This document shows, in pieces, positions 18,371 to 27,819 of a stretch of DNA of 64,000 bases. The position numbers and the translations under genes are program-made. How positions within the stretch are numbered: the first letter of the stretch is position 1; every line of letters starts with the position of its first letter. Source of the DNA: Sphingomonas telluris (GTDB lineage: Bacteria; Pseudomonadota; Alphaproteobacteria; Sphingomonadales; Sphingomonadaceae); contig NZ_JAKZHW010000002.1 in the NCBI RefSeq assembly GCF_022568775.1, positions 447,501 to 511,500 on the forward strand, given 5' to 3'. The notes under the pieces were generated by a model. That model did not search any database and was not told the DNA's origin. It saw only the letters and a list, made by a program, of their open reading frames with translations.

Positions 18371-19489
18371 ATGAGCCCATCTACGATTCGCCTTCGCCGC
18401 GCCTGGTTCCAAATCCACAAGTGGATCGGCATCCTCCTAGCCGCCCTCATCATCCCGCTCTCGCTCAGTGGGGCGGCCCTGGTCTGGCACGACTGGCTGG
18501 ACGAGCAGGTTAATCCGCAGCGTTATTCAGAAGTGTCCGCGCCGTTGTTGGCGCCGAGTGCGTACACGGCAAGCGCGAACAAGCTCCTGAAGCCGGGCGA
18601 ACGCATCGCCTCGGTCAGCTTTCCCGATGGCACCGGAAGCGTCCAGGTCTCGGTCAGCAAGGCGGCCGAGGGCGGGGGACGTCCACAGCGGTCGTGGATC
18701 TGGCTCGATCCGAAGACCGCGGAGCCGATCGAGCGCGCGGGGATGAACGAAGGGATCGTGCGCGTCCTGCACTCGCTTCACGGAAGCCTGATGGTTCCGG
18801 GCGTGGGCCGTCAGATCGTGGGCTGGATCGGCGTTGCCATGCTCCTGTCGTCGCTGACCGGCCTCTGGCTGTGGTGGCCGCTCAAGGGCAGCGTGACGCG
18901 AGGACTCCGCTGGGACCGGCGGCCGGACTTCAACTCCAACCTCCACCATTTGGGCGGGTTCTGGATCGCCCTGCCGCTGGCCGTCCTGTCGGCCACGGGC
19001 GTCTGGATCTCGTTCCCGGCGGCGTTCAACCAGTTTTCCGTCGCGCCGCAGGCAGCGGGTGGACCCGGGGGACCGGGCGCAATGGCTCTACCGCTGATGC
19101 TTCCGCGTCAGAGCGTCGATCAGGCAGCGTCGGCCGCGCAGGTCGCCGGCAATGGCCGAATCACGAATATCGCCTGGCCGACCGACAAGAAGCGCGAATG
19201 GACCGTAATTGTGAAGGGGAAGGGCGCGCCGACCGGGGTGAAGGTTCAGGACCTCGATGCCAGCACCAAGCTCTCGCCGCCAAAGCCGGAAACGGTCGCG
19301 CGGACTATGCGGCGCATCCACGACGGCACGGGAATGCCGCTCGTCTGGCAAATGATCATCTTCGTTGGGGGAATCCTGCCAGCGATCCTTGCTGTGACAG
19401 GAATCCTGATGTGGCTACGCACCCGCAGGCGGCGCGACAAATACCGCCGAGCGGCGGCCTTTGCGGAGTCGGAAGCCTTGGCAAGCTAG
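18371..19489 (+). CDS. PepSY-associated TM (PiuB-like) membrane protein
   Basis: 372 residues. The N-terminal segment FQIHKWIGILLAALIIPLSL with a conserved His in the first membrane helix, the periplasmic PepSY-like region, a second helix pair around IVGWIGVAMLLSSLTGLWLWW, NSNLHHLGGFWIALPLAVLS, and a last helix IIFVGGILPAILAVTGILMW followed by an Arg/Lys-rich cytoplasmic end match PepSY_TM proteins. These four-helix proteins accompany siderophore or heme TonB uptake and are proposed inner-membrane ferric reductases using heme-ligating His residues. The upstream palindrome fits iron control (inference). Confidence 0.87.
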   Translation: MSPSTIRLRRAWFQIHKWIGILLAALIIPLSLSGAALVWHDWLDEQVNPQRYSEVSAPLLAPSAYTASANKLLKPGERIASVSFPDGTGSVQVSVSKAAEGGGRPQRSWIWLDPKTAEPIERAGMNEGIVRVLHSLHGSLMVPGVGRQIVGWIGVAMLLSSLTGLWLWWPLKGSVTRGLRWDRRPDFNSNLHHLGGFWIALPLAVLSATGVWISFPAAFNQFSVAPQAAGGPGGPGAMALPLMLPRQSVDQAASAAQVAGNGRITNIAWPTDKKREWTVIVKGKGAPTGVKVQDLDASTKLSPPKPETVARTMRRIHDGTGMPLVWQMIIFVGGILPAILAVTGILMWLRTRRRRDKYRRAAAFAESEALAS

Positions 19490-19508
19490 CGGCCCCGGAC
19501 CGGGCCGC
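19489..19508. terminator. GC-rich hairpin between convergent PepSY and rpmB genes
   Basis: GCGGCCC (19489-19495) pairs with GGGCCGC (19502-19508) around CGGACC, directly after the PepSY stop and 9 bases before the rpmB stop. No U-tract on either side, so it is a weak or Rho-assisted terminator at best. Confidence 0.35.
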
Positions 19509-19516
19509 CGAGAGGG

Positions 19517-19807
19517 TCAGGCCGCGGCCTGGCCCTTCTTCGCGATCTCGCGCTTCAGCTTGCGGACCTTCGGCGACAGCTTGTCCTCGCTGGTCTTCAG
19601 CAGCCAGTTGTCGAGGCCGCCCACGTGCTCGACCGAACGCAGGCCGTGCGTCGAAACGCGCAGCTTCACGCTCTGACCCAGCGTGTCGGAAATCAAGGTC
19701 ACGTTCTGCAGGTTCGGCAGGAACGTGCGCTTGGTCTTGTTGTTGGCGTGGGAAACATTGTGTCCCACCTGCCGGCCCTTGCCGGTCAGCTCGCAAACGC
19801 GCGACAT
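19517..19807 (-). CDS. rpmB: 50S ribosomal protein L28
   Basis: 96 residues beginning [32 protein letters not shown], the signature of L28, including the alphaproteobacterial C-terminal extension that ends in a Lys-rich helix. It is a component of the large ribosomal subunit. AGGAAAG lies 7 bases before the ATG. The gene stands alone here: L33 (rpmG), its usual partner in many bacteria, is absent. Confidence 0.97.
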   Translation of the reverse strand: MSRVCELTGKGRQVGHNVSHANNKTKRTFLPNLQNVTLISDTLGQSVKLRVSTHGLRSVEHVGGLDNWLLKTSEDKLSPKVRKLKREIAKKGQAAA

Positions 19808-19966
19808 GTTGTTCTTTCCTGATTCTCTGGATCGGGCCGCTCAAGAAAGCGCCCGGAAAGCCGAGGCCCGTTAGCGGCTGGGGCGGTGGACGTCAACACT
19901 TGGGCGGAAACCTTGGCAGGGTTCGCTGCGTTGTGTCGGGAACGTAACAAGAAGTGAGAGCCGCCA

Positions 19967-20248
19967 ATGCGCCCCGTCCTGCTCGTCCTGATCCTCGCCG
20001 TCGTGGTTCTCATCGCGCTGGTAGCCACCGGTCTGCTGAACATCAATCAGACCCGGCCGGCGGAGGTACCGAAGGTCGAGGCCACCCGCGAAGGAATCGT
20101 TGCAAAGGGCGGAAAGGCTCCCGCGTTCGACGTGGAGACGGGCTCCGTCAGCGTGCAGGCGAAAGAAAAGACCGTTGCCGTTCCGGTCCCGACGCTCAAG
20201 GTCAACGAGGCCAACGAGCAGGCGCCGGCCACGAACGCCGCGCAATAG
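19967..20248 (+). CDS. Small membrane-anchored protein, function unknown
   Basis: 93 residues. One N-terminal hydrophobic helix (PVLLVLILAVVVLIALVATGLL, ~3-24) is followed by a polar tail with a Pro/Val-rich segment VAVPVPTLKV. The N-terminus has no cleavage motif, so it is probably a single-pass inner-membrane protein with a periplasmic tail. Divergent from rpmB, 46 bases before tadA. I recognise no family; the coding call rests on GC-rich third positions, topology and position. Confidence 0.65.
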   Translation: MRPVLLVLILAVVVLIALVATGLLNINQTRPAEVPKVEATREGIVAKGGKAPAFDVETGSVSVQAKEKTVAVPVPTLKVNEANEQAPATNAAQ

Positions 20249-20293
20249 GCGCCGCGTCGACACAGATGCACGGCTGCGCTAGCCGCGACAGCC

Positions 20294-20746
20294 GTGAGCT
20301 TTCCGCTTCCACCGCCGATGCGCCGTGCGCTCGACCTTGCCCGCGAGGCAGCAGAGGCCGGGGAGGTACCGGTCGGGGCAGTCGTGACCAAAGGCGACGA
20401 AATCGTCGCGGAGGCGCGCAATGCCATGCGGGGAAGCATCGACCCCACGGCCCATGCCGAGATCGTCGCCATACGCGAAGCCGCATCCAAGCTCGGCCAG
20501 CCGCGGCTCGACGGATGCACGATCTGGGTGAGCCTGGAGCCGTGCGCGATGTGCGCGGCGGCGATGGCGCTCGCCCGCGTGGATGCGGTTCGTTTCGCGG
20601 CCGAGGACCCGAAGGGCGGTGGTGTCGTCCACGGCGCGCGCATCTTCAACCAGCCGACCTGCCACCATCGGCCGGACGTCCTCGGCGGCATTGGAGAAGA
20701 CGAGGCGGCGGCCCTGCTGCGGCGCTTCTTCGAAGAGCGCCGCTAA
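20294..20746 (+). CDS. tadA: tRNA-adenosine deaminase (TadA-type)
   Basis: 150 residues from a GTG. Zinc-dependent deaminase: HAE (His54, proton-shuttling Glu56) and PCAMC (Cys84, Cys87). The segments VPVGAVV and DPTAHAEI are typical of TadA, which converts the wobble adenosine of tRNA-Arg(ACG) to inosine and is essential. Length matches the family. A guanine-deaminase-like role is less likely given the motif context. Confidence 0.9.
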   Translation: MSFPLPPPMRRALDLAREAAEAGEVPVGAVVTKGDEIVAEARNAMRGSIDPTAHAEIVAIREAASKLGQPRLDGCTIWVSLEPCAMCAAAMALARVDAVRFAAEDPKGGGVVHGARIFNQPTCHHRPDVLGGIGEDEAAALLRRFFEERR

Positions 20747-20819
20747 GCTCTCATTCCGCCTGCGAATATATCGGCGCTTGTGAACAAAATCGCTCCACGG
20801 CATTTAGCAGTCTCAAGCA

Positions 20820-22163
20820 ATGAGTGCTCCTACTCCCATCCCCTGGATCGACGTCGTCATCATCCTCGCCCTGGTCGCGCTGAACGGCGTGCTGGCGATG
20901 AGCGAGCTTTCGATCGTTTCGGCGCGCGAGGCGCGGCTCAAGGCCATGGCCAAGAGCGGCAGCAGGGGAGCGCAATGCGCTCTCGACCTCGCGTCCGACC
21001 CGGGACGGTTCCTCGCGACCGTCCAGACGGGCATCACGCTGATTGCCATCTTCGCGGGCGCTTTTTCTGGAGCAAGCCTCGGCAAACCGGCCGCAGAGCG
21101 CATTCAGCAGTTGGGCTTCAGCCCGGAAACAGCTGAATCGCTGGGGTTCGGCCTGGTCATCGTTCTGACCACCTACGTTTCGCTGGTGATCGGCGAGATC
21201 GTTCCGAAGCAGATCGCCCTTCGCTCGCCGGAGCCGATCGCAGCAGTCATGGCGCGCCCGATGTTGTGGCTGTCGAAGATCACGGCGCCCTTCGTCTGGT
21301 TGCTCGACCAAACGAGCCGACTCGTGTTCAAGCTCATCGGGCTCAGCCGCGAATCGGAGAACACGGTCACCGCCGAGGAACTTCACCTGGTCGTCGCCGA
21401 AGCGCAGACGGCGGGCGTTTTGGAAGAGAGCGAACGAGCGATCATCTCCGGCATCGTGCGCCTCGCCGATCGCCCGGTGCGCGAGGTGATGACGCCCCGC
21501 ACCGACGTCGACTGGATCGATATCTCGAAGGCGGGCGAAGAGCTGCGCCAGGCACTGAAGGAGATCCCGCACACGCGGGTGCCGGTCGCCGAGGGTTCCG
21601 TCGACAATATCGTCGGCGTGATCCAGACGCGCGACCTCCTTGATACGGTGCTCGAAGGGCGGGAGCTGAGCTTGCGCGAGCTGGTGAAGCCCGCGCCGGT
21701 CATTCCCGACCTGATGGACGCGATGGACGCGCTGGCGGTGCTTCGCTCTGCCGAAGTGCCCCTCGCCCTCGTCCACGACGAATACGGCCATTTCGACGGC
21801 ATCGTGACGCCCGGCAGCATCCTTGCCGCTCTGGCGGGTGCCTTCGCACACGACGTGGAGGACGAGGAGCCGCCGCTGGTCGAGCGTGACGATGGCAGCT
21901 GGCTGGTTTCGGGAGCTGCCAGCGCTGACCTGCTGATCGACCGCCTAGGCATCAACATGCCGAACGATCGCGACTACGCGACGGTCGCCGGCTTCGCTTT
22001 GTCCGTGCTCAAGCACCTTCCCGACACCGGGGAGGTGTTCACGCACGACGGCTGGAAGTTCGAGGTCGTCGATCTCGACGGCCGCAAGATCGACAAGCTG
22101 ATTGCGTCGCGTCCGAAGCGGCGGTCCAAGGAACAGGAGCCTGCGTCGGTCGTGCAGGACTGA
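20820..22163 (+). CDS. CNNM/CBS-domain 'hemolysin family' membrane protein
   Basis: 447 residues: an N-terminal CNNM (DUF21) membrane domain (~8-200; WIDVVIILALVALNGVLAMSELSIVSARE and GEIVPKQIALR segments), two CBS domains (~215-335; VMTPRTDVDWID) and a C-terminal CorC_HlyC domain (~355-430; YATVAGFALSVLKHLP). Family members are implicated in magnesium or cobalt efflux; the old name hemolysin is misleading. ATG at 20820, 73 bases after tadA. Confidence 0.9.
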   Translation: MSAPTPIPWIDVVIILALVALNGVLAMSELSIVSAREARLKAMAKSGSRGAQCALDLASDPGRFLATVQTGITLIAIFAGAFSGASLGKPAAERIQQLGFSPETAESLGFGLVIVLTTYVSLVIGEIVPKQIALRSPEPIAAVMARPMLWLSKITAPFVWLLDQTSRLVFKLIGLSRESENTVTAEELHLVVAEAQTAGVLEESERAIISGIVRLADRPVREVMTPRTDVDWIDISKAGEELRQALKEIPHTRVPVAEGSVDNIVGVIQTRDLLDTVLEGRELSLRELVKPAPVIPDLMDAMDALAVLRSAEVPLALVHDEYGHFDGIVTPGSILAALAGAFAHDVEDEEPPLVERDDGSWLVSGAASADLLIDRLGINMPNDRDYATVAGFALSVLKHLPDTGEVFTHDGWKFEVVDLDGRKIDKLIASRPKRRSKEQEPASVVQD

Positions 22164-22184
22164 GGCTCACGAAGAGGGGGAGTG

Positions 22185-23204
22185 ATGTTCAAGAAGCTGA
22201 TTGCGCCGATTATTGCGTGTCTGCTGACGGCCTGTGCAGCGGAGACGCCTGCGCCTGAAACAGCCTCGACACCGGCAGGGGCACCCAGCGCCGAGCTTCG
22301 CCGGGGTGTCAACGTTCTCGGCTACGACCCGATCTGGACCGACCCTGCGAAGGGCCGCTTCCAGCAACGTCACTTTGCTGAGATCCGTCAGGGCGGCTTC
22401 GACTTTGTTCGCGTCAATCTAGCCGCCTTCAAGCACATGAATGCCGAAAATCAGCTGAGCCCGGCCTTCCTCGAACGTCTCGACTGGATCGTGGAGAATG
22501 CGACCGCGGCCGGCCTGTCGGTCATCATCGACGAGCACGACTTCAACGCCTGCTCCGACAACGTCGACACCTGCCGCGCAAAGCTGTCCGCGTTCTGGAA
22601 CCAGGTCGCGCCGCGCTATCGTGATGCGCCGCAGAGCGTCCTCTTCGAGCTATTGAACGAGCCGCACGCCAAGCTCGACGCGGATACTTGGAATGCGCTG
22701 TACCCAGAGATCCTCGCGATCGTTCGCCAGACGAATCCGACCCGGCGCGTGGTCATTGGCCCGACGCAGTGGAACAGCCGGTCTAAGCTCGACGCGCTTA
22801 AGCTGCCGGCTGACCCGAACATCATCGTCACCTTCCATTATTACGATCCGTTCCCGTTCACCCATCAGGGCGCGTCATGGGTCGAGGAGACCAAGCTCCT
22901 GCGCGGAATTACCTGGGGCACTGACGCGGACCGCGCCGCTGTCGCGAAGGACTTCGACGAGGTCGCAGCCTGGGCCAAAGCCAACGATCGCCAAATCCTG
23001 CTTGGCGAGTTCGGCGCCTACGACGGCAGCGGAACGCCGATCGAAATGCGCGCGGCTTATACCGAGGCGGTCGCGCGCGAGGCCGAACGCCACGGCTTCT
23101 CGTGGGCCTATTGGCAGTTCGACAGCGACTTCATCGTCTGGGACATGAAGAAGAACGGCTGGGTCGAGCCGCTCCACAAGGCACTGATCCCGGAGGCTCG
23201 CTAG
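22185..23204 (+). CDS. GH5 family glycoside hydrolase, lipoprotein
   Basis: 339 residues with lipobox LTAC (Cys17), so anchored in a membrane by lipid. The TIM-barrel glycosidase shows RRGVNVLGY at the start, the acid/base Glu in LFELLNEPH, HYYDPFPFTHQG, and the nucleophile Glu in LLGEFGAYD, all typical of GH5 endo-beta-glucanases. It would cleave a beta-linked glucan or mannan at the cell envelope. A GTG three bases earlier (22182) could also start; GAGGGGGAG precedes both. No other polysaccharide gene is next to it. Confidence 0.9.
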   Translation: MFKKLIAPIIACLLTACAAETPAPETASTPAGAPSAELRRGVNVLGYDPIWTDPAKGRFQQRHFAEIRQGGFDFVRVNLAAFKHMNAENQLSPAFLERLDWIVENATAAGLSVIIDEHDFNACSDNVDTCRAKLSAFWNQVAPRYRDAPQSVLFELLNEPHAKLDADTWNALYPEILAIVRQTNPTRRVVIGPTQWNSRSKLDALKLPADPNIIVTFHYYDPFPFTHQGASWVEETKLLRGITWGTDADRAAVAKDFDEVAAWAKANDRQILLGEFGAYDGSGTPIEMRAAYTEAVAREAERHGFSWAYWQFDSDFIVWDMKKNGWVEPLHKALIPEAR

Positions 23205-23698
23205 TTGAGGCTGCCGAAGCGGGACTCAAAACCTTCGGTGTCTCCGCGGGCGAGGTAGTCCGCCTGCTCGACGACACGGTCCCGGAGCAGGCGGCCGCGA
23301 AAGGGGCCGAGGTCCTTGTCGAGATGCTCGATCTCAGCCGCGGAAAGTTTTGCGAGCTGATCGTAGCGCAGGATCCCCCGCTCGTTGAGCATCTGCGCGA
23401 ATTTCGGGCCCACGCCCTTCAGCCTCTGCAGGTCGTCGGCGGGTCCAGACGCGCCCGGAAGGTGGGCGTGGACCGGCGCATCGAGAATCTCGCCGGATAC
23501 GTCGCCGATCGCAGCTGCGGCTTCCGAAACCAAATCGTTCGGCTCACCACCGTCCTTGTTCAAATGCTGCATGTGGGGCCGGACCGGGGTGGTATCGCTC
23601 AGCTGAACCCTTTGTCGCGGCCGCAGCAGCAGAAACGCGAGGATCGCGAGAACGACGATCCCAAGGATGATCCAGACGAGGTTGCCACCAAAATCCAT
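23201..23698 (-). CDS. Membrane-anchored helix-hairpin-helix protein
   Basis: 165 residues. One N-terminal helix (LVWIILGIVVLAILAFLLL) is followed by a flexible linker and a C-terminal helix-hairpin-helix / SAM-like unit (~90-150): LKGVGPKFAQMLNERGILRYDQLA. Such 'GVGPKxAxxLxxxGI' units are found in DNA-binding proteins and in many membrane-anchored proteins of unknown role. Its stop overlaps that of the convergent GH5 gene. It directly follows another membrane protein in an operon with purD. Confidence 0.8.
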   Translation of the reverse strand: MDFGGNLVWIILGIVVLAILAFLLLRPRQRVQLSDTTPVRPHMQHLNKDGGEPNDLVSEAAAAIGDVSGEILDAPVHAHLPGASGPADDLQRLKGVGPKFAQMLNERGILRYDQLAKLSAAEIEHLDKDLGPFRGRLLRDRVVEQADYLARGDTEGFESRFGSLN

Positions 23699-24238
23699 TC
23701 ACCATCTCCACTGAGCGCGCGAGCGTCGACGAAGCTCGAGCAAGTAGGCCAACAACAGTCCCAAGCCAAAGCTGACGAGCGCCCCAAGTTCCACTTCCGC
23801 CAGCAGCGGCAGCTGCAGCGGCTCGGGCATGTCCTGCCAGCGCGCTGATCCCGCGCCGTCGACAGCGCGCATGATCCGCACGAGCTCGGTACGCTGGAAA
23901 TCGTCCGCCGGACCGGTGAGGAGGAGAGTGCGACGAAGCGGTCCGCGCTCCAGCTTCGCCTGCACCTGCGCCATCTCGAAGTCGACGAGTGTCTTCTTCG
24001 ACCTGGCTTCGACGCCTGAGGCGAAGCGTTCGCCGTAGCCGACTGGGCCGTGCCACACCGCTCCGAAGACGAGCGCGACCGCAATGCCGCTCGCGAGGAT
24101 CAGGGCGCGCTTGCGGGTGTAGGAAGAGGTCTGAAACCGCGTTGCCGTCTTGCGGCGGAAGGCGAATGCGCCGGCGTTCAGCCCGATGATGATGGCGGCC
24201 GTCAGGACCGGCCAGTACGCGTCCCACAAAGCATTCAT
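23699..24238 (-). CDS. Membrane protein with two or three helices, function unknown
   Basis: 179 residues. Hydrophobic helices at ~8-25, ~43-62 and near the C-terminus (LGALVSFGLGLLLAYLL) surround a soluble domain of about 85 residues with GPADDFQRTELVRIMRAV. The ATG at 24238 overlaps the purD stop (ATGA), so it is coupled to purD, and the HhH gene starts immediately after its stop. I recognise no family. A further start in the purD frame region was rejected because it lacks support. Confidence 0.72.
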   Translation of the reverse strand: MNALWDAYWPVLTAAIIIGLNAGAFAFRRKTATRFQTSSYTRKRALILASGIAVALVFGAVWHGPVGYGERFASGVEARSKKTLVDFEMAQVQAKLERGPLRRTLLLTGPADDFQRTELVRIMRAVDGAGSARWQDMPEPLQLPLLAEVELGALVSFGLGLLLAYLLELRRRSRAQWRW

Positions 24239-25506
24239 TCGCCCGCCATTGCCCCCTCTGACCGTTGAATCTCGCGCCAACCGATGTCGCTGCGATAGAA
24301 GCCGTCCGCGAAATCGATCTGATCGACGGCGCGGTACGCCCGCGCCCGTGCATTGGCGAAGGTCTCGGCGATGGCCGTGACCGCGAGGACGCGTCCGCCT
24401 TTCGCGACGAGGCCATTGTCGGACTGGGCGGTGCCGGCATGGAAGACGGTCACGCCGGTAATCTGCTCGGCAGCCTCGATCTCGCGGATGAGGCCTCCGC
24501 TTGCCGGCGTGCCGGGATAACCTCGCGCTGCGACGATGACGGTCACGGCGTGCTGCGGCGAAAGCCGCGGCTCGACGCCAGACAGTCGACCGGTCGCGAC
24601 ATTGAGCAGGAGCTCGGCGAAGTCACCCTCGATGAGAGGCATGATTGCCTCGCACTCGGGGTCTCCGAACCGGACGTTATATTCGATCAGCTTCGGCCCA
24701 TCGTGCGTCAGCATGAGCCCTGCGTAGAGAACGCCCGAGAAGGGCGTCCCGGCGCTTGCCATGGCCCGCGCGGTCGGGAGCACGATCTCTTTCATCGCGC
24801 GTCGTTCGAGTTCGGCGGTCAGCACGGGCGCGGGGCTGTAGGCGCCCATGCCACCGGTGTTCGGGCCCGTGTCCCCTTCGCCGACGCGCTTGTGGTCCTG
24901 TGCCGAGGCCAGCGAGATAGCGGTTTCGCCATCGACCAGCGCGAACAGGCTCGCTTCCTCGCCCTCCAGGAATTCCTCGATGACCATCGGTCCGTCGCCC
25001 GCCGCGTCGATCGCGGCTTCCGCTTCGACCATGGACATGGCGAGGGTGACGCCCTTGCCGGCGGCGAGCCCGTCGGCCTTGATGACGACCGGTGCGCCGA
25101 ACTGCGCCAGCGCGTTGCGCGCTTCATCGACAGTCTCGACACGCACGTAGCCGGCGGTGGGAATGTCGTTTGCGGCGCACAGGTCCTTGGTGAAGCCCTT
25201 GGAGCCTTCGAGCTGGGCAGCGGCCGCGTTTGGTCCGAAGACCGGAATCGCAGCGCTACGCAGCGCATCTGCAACGCCCGCCACCAAGGGCGCCTCGGGC
25301 CCAATGACCACCAGGCCGATGTCACGGTCCTTCGCGAGGTTCGTCACCGCCTCGGGATCGCACGGGTCGATGCCGACGCATTCAGCCCATCGTGAAATGC
25401 CCGGATTTCCCGGCGAAGCGATGAGTGTTTCGCAGCTCGGCGATTGCCTCAGCCGCCACGCGAGCGCATCTTCGCGTCCACCCGAACCCAGCAGCAGGAT
25501 GTTCAT
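24235..25506 (-). CDS. purD: Phosphoribosylamine-glycine ligase (GARS)
   Basis: 423 residues. [19 protein letters not shown] (family motif GGREHA, here with Asp for His), [29 protein letters not shown] (ATP-grasp) and [15 protein letters not shown] identify PurD. It joins glycine to 5-phosphoribosylamine with ATP in purine synthesis. Its start codon overlaps the start codon of the divergent xseA by two bases, so each gene's promoter must lie inside the other coding region. Two membrane-protein genes follow in the same transcript. Confidence 0.96.
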   Translation of the reverse strand: MNILLLGSGGREDALAWRLRQSPSCETLIASPGNPGISRWAECVGIDPCDPEAVTNLAKDRDIGLVVIGPEAPLVAGVADALRSAAIPVFGPNAAAAQLEGSKGFTKDLCAANDIPTAGYVRVETVDEARNALAQFGAPVVIKADGLAAGKGVTLAMSMVEAEAAIDAAGDGPMVIEEFLEGEEASLFALVDGETAISLASAQDHKRVGEGDTGPNTGGMGAYSPAPVLTAELERRAMKEIVLPTARAMASAGTPFSGVLYAGLMLTHDGPKLIEYNVRFGDPECEAIMPLIEGDFAELLLNVATGRLSGVEPRLSPQHAVTVIVAARGYPGTPASGGLIREIEAAEQITGVTVFHAGTAQSDNGLVAKGGRVLAVTAIAETFANARARAYRAVDQIDFADGFYRSDIGWREIQRSEGAMAGE

Positions 25507-26911
25507 GGATCTCCCCGAAGACAGCGGCGGTGGACTGTTAGCCGAGGCCAAGGCCGGCGACAACGCGCCAGCGTTGTCCGTTACCGAGCTGTCGTCGTCC
25601 CTGAAGCGGACTATCGAGGCCTCGTTCGGCCGGGTCCGAGTCCGCGGCGAGATTTCCGGCTTCAAACGTCACGCTTCGGGCCATTGCTATTTCTCATTGA
25701 AGGACGAGGGCGCCTGCATGGACGCGGTCGTCTGGCGCAGCTCGGCGCAGACGCTTGCCTTCCGCCCCGAGGACGGAGCCGAGGTCATCGCGACCGGCAA
25801 GCTGACGACGTACCCCGGCCGCTCGAAATACCAGATCATGGTCGAGCGGATGGAGTTGGCGGGCGAGGGCGCCCTCATGGCTCTGCTCGACAAACGTCGG
25901 CGGGCCCTGGCCGCGGAAGGCCTGTTCGACGTCGGCCGCAAACGCAAGCTGCCGTACCTCCCGCGCCTGATCGGCGTGGTCACCTCGCCGACCGGCGCGG
26001 TCATCCGCGACATCCTCCACCGCCTGGAGGATCGCTGCCCGACCCACGTCATCGTCTGGCCGGTCCCGGTGCAGGGGGAGGGCGCGTCAACAAAGGTCGC
26101 GCAGGCGATCCGCGGGTTCGGCGCGCTTGAACCGGGTGGTCCGGTGCCCAGACCCGACCTGCTAATCGTCGCTCGCGGCGGCGGATCGATCGAGGACCTG
26201 TGGGCCTTCAACGAGGAAGAGGTCGTACGCGCGGCGGCGGAATCGCCGATCCCTCTGATCTCGGCCGTGGGCCATGAGACCGATACGACCTTGATCGACT
26301 TCGCCTCGGACATGCGGGCGCCGACCCCTACGGCGGCGGCCGAGATCGCGGTCCCGGTCAGGTCGGAGCTGATGGCGCTGGTGGACGACCTCGGTCGGCG
26401 TTCGGCGTCGTGTCTCACCGTCCACGCGCGACGAGCCCGCGAAAGGCTCGACCTCACGCTTCATCGCTGGCCGCAGCCGGAAGCGCTGTTCGCTCCGGCA
26501 ACCCAGCGCGTAGACGATCTTGTCGCGCGCATGCCGCGAGCGCTGGCGGCGCGTGCCGCCCACGCTCGCGCCGACCTTAGCGCAGTCGCACCCAGGCTGC
26601 GGATGGAGCTTCTGACGGACCGTATCCACCGCGCCGAGGACCGGCTGGCCTCGCTCTGGCGGCTGGCCGAGCTCGCGCACCCCGACCGCCCGCTAAAGCG
26701 CGGATTCGCCCGCGTCACCGACCGTGCGGGCAAGACCCTCACCCACGCCCCGGAGGCGCGCGCGGCCAAGACACTCACGCTGCATTTCGGCGACGGGACC
26801 GTCGAAGCGACCACCGAAGCGGAGCCCAGGCGCCCGCCACGGGTTGAGAGGACGTCCAGCCGACCCTATGTCGCTCCTCAACGGGGGCTGTTCGATGAAC
26901 CTGAGGACTAG
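25505..26911 (+). CDS. xseA: Exodeoxyribonuclease VII large subunit
   Basis: 468 residues. The N-terminal OB-fold ([29 protein letters not shown]), the catalytic core ([60 protein letters not shown]) and a coiled C-terminal part are typical of XseA, which with XseB degrades single-stranded DNA. The reading frame is open far upstream, but family length places the start at ATG 25505 (or 25499), overlapping the purD start. DUF2093 follows 3 bases later. Confidence 0.94.
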   Translation: MDLPEDSGGGLLAEAKAGDNAPALSVTELSSSLKRTIEASFGRVRVRGEISGFKRHASGHCYFSLKDEGACMDAVVWRSSAQTLAFRPEDGAEVIATGKLTTYPGRSKYQIMVERMELAGEGALMALLDKRRRALAAEGLFDVGRKRKLPYLPRLIGVVTSPTGAVIRDILHRLEDRCPTHVIVWPVPVQGEGASTKVAQAIRGFGALEPGGPVPRPDLLIVARGGGSIEDLWAFNEEEVVRAAAESPIPLISAVGHETDTTLIDFASDMRAPTPTAAAEIAVPVRSELMALVDDLGRRSASCLTVHARRARERLDLTLHRWPQPEALFAPATQRVDDLVARMPRALAARAAHARADLSAVAPRLRMELLTDRIHRAEDRLASLWRLAELAHPDRPLKRGFARVTDRAGKTLTHAPEARAAKTLTLHFGDGTVEATTEAEPRRPPRVERTSSRPYVAPQRGLFDEPED

Positions 26912-26914
26912 CCA

Positions 26915-27121
26915 ATGCTGATGAGCGGCACCGGCCGGATGGCCCGCCTTCACTATCTTCCTGGCACGTTCAGGGTGCTCTCGAACGGCGATCACGTGAT
27001 CTGTGCGGTCACAGGCGCGCACATTCCGCTGCACGAGCTCCGCTACTGGAGCGTGGAGCGGCAGGAAGCCTATGCCGATGCCGATGCCAGCCTTCAGGCC
27101 GAGAAGAACGCGGGCGGCTGA
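26915..27121 (+). CDS. DUF2093 protein
   Basis: 68 residues. The pattern ARLHYLPGTFRVLSNGDHVICAVTGAHIPLHELRYWSVERQEAY is that of DUF2093, a short alphaproteobacterial family often found next to xseA. Likely soluble; function unknown. A second in-frame ATG at 26921 is possible. Confidence 0.88.
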   Translation: MLMSGTGRMARLHYLPGTFRVLSNGDHVICAVTGAHIPLHELRYWSVERQEAYADADASLQAEKNAGG

Positions 27122-27238
27122 CCATCCGCCGTTGGTCGAATTGACCTTGCGCTAAACACTAGACGAAGTTCACAAATTTGGTTTGGCTGTTCGCGGTTTC
27201 GCGGGCGGCTCCGAATCGCATTGGACAGGGAGACGCTC

Positions 27239-27526
27239 ATGTTCGTTCGCCCCCTTGCACTGACCTTCGCTTTTTCCCTTGCGGCAGTGCCTCCAGCAAC
27301 CGCTCAGACGGCGAGCAAAGCCACTGGCTACGATCCAAACGAAAAGGTCTGCGAAAGCATCCCCGCGATCGGCAGCCGCCTCGCCAAGAAGAAGGTGTGC
27401 GGGACGCGCGCCGAATGGGAAGAGAAGAAGCGGCTCGACCGTGAGGCCGTCGAGCAGGCTCAGAGGCAGATCGGCGGTCCCTGCACCACCGTCGGGAACA
27501 AGAACACGGGAGGGCCTTCGTGCTGA
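27239..27526 (+). CDS. Small secreted four-cysteine protein (GSRL/TRAEW family), member 2
   Basis: 95 residues. A signal peptide (to ~TAQ, 23) is followed by DPNEKVC, GSRLAKKKVC and GTRAEW, with the first two cysteines 15 residues apart as in the other members, a charged helix and a Gly/Cys tail (GGPC...GGPSC). The ATG at 27239 is preceded by AGGGAGA. First of three adjacent paralogues; the next start lies inside its last codons. The mature protein is about 72 residues, probably with two disulfides. Function unknown. Confidence 0.8.
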   Translation: MFVRPLALTFAFSLAAVPPATAQTASKATGYDPNEKVCESIPAIGSRLAKKKVCGTRAEWEEKKRLDREAVEQAQRQIGGPCTTVGNKNTGGPSC

Positions 27527-27804
27527 AGCCGCCTTTGATGATGATCGCCGTCTGCGGGCTTTGCCTGACGGCGACCCCCGCGCTCGCCGACCAGAAGAAT
27601 GCGACGACCGCCTCCGAGGACCCGAACCAGAAGATCTGCGAGAATATCGTGGTGACGGGCAGCAGGTTGGCGAGCCGCCGGTTCTGCGGGACCCGCGCCG
27701 AATGGGCAGAGCGCAAGCGGGCGGATCGGGAGGCTCTCGATGCGGCGCAACGCGGCCCCTGCGTGCTCACTCATAACAACGGCGGGGGGCATCCCTCTTG
27801 CTAG
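27520..27804 (+). CDS. Small secreted four-cysteine protein (GSRL/TRAEW family), member 3
   Basis: 94 residues from a GTG that overlaps the previous stop by 7 bases, with GGGAGG well placed. Signal peptide to ~ALA (24). The mature part contains DPNQKICENIVVTGSRLASRRFC and GTRAEWAERK with the conserved C-x15-C spacing, then a C-terminal pair GPC...HPSC. The stretch IVVTGSRL looks like the start of TonB-receptor plug domains, noted under findings. Translationally coupled to member 2. Confidence 0.8.
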   Translation: MLKPPLMMIAVCGLCLTATPALADQKNATTASEDPNQKICENIVVTGSRLASRRFCGTRAEWAERKRADREALDAAQRGPCVLTHNNGGGHPSC

Positions 27805-27819
27805 TCAGGAGTTCATGAG

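Noticed and set aside
27141..27170. TTGACC as a promoter -35 for the small secreted protein genes
   Set aside because: No acceptable -10 at 16-18 bases, so I could not support a promoter call.
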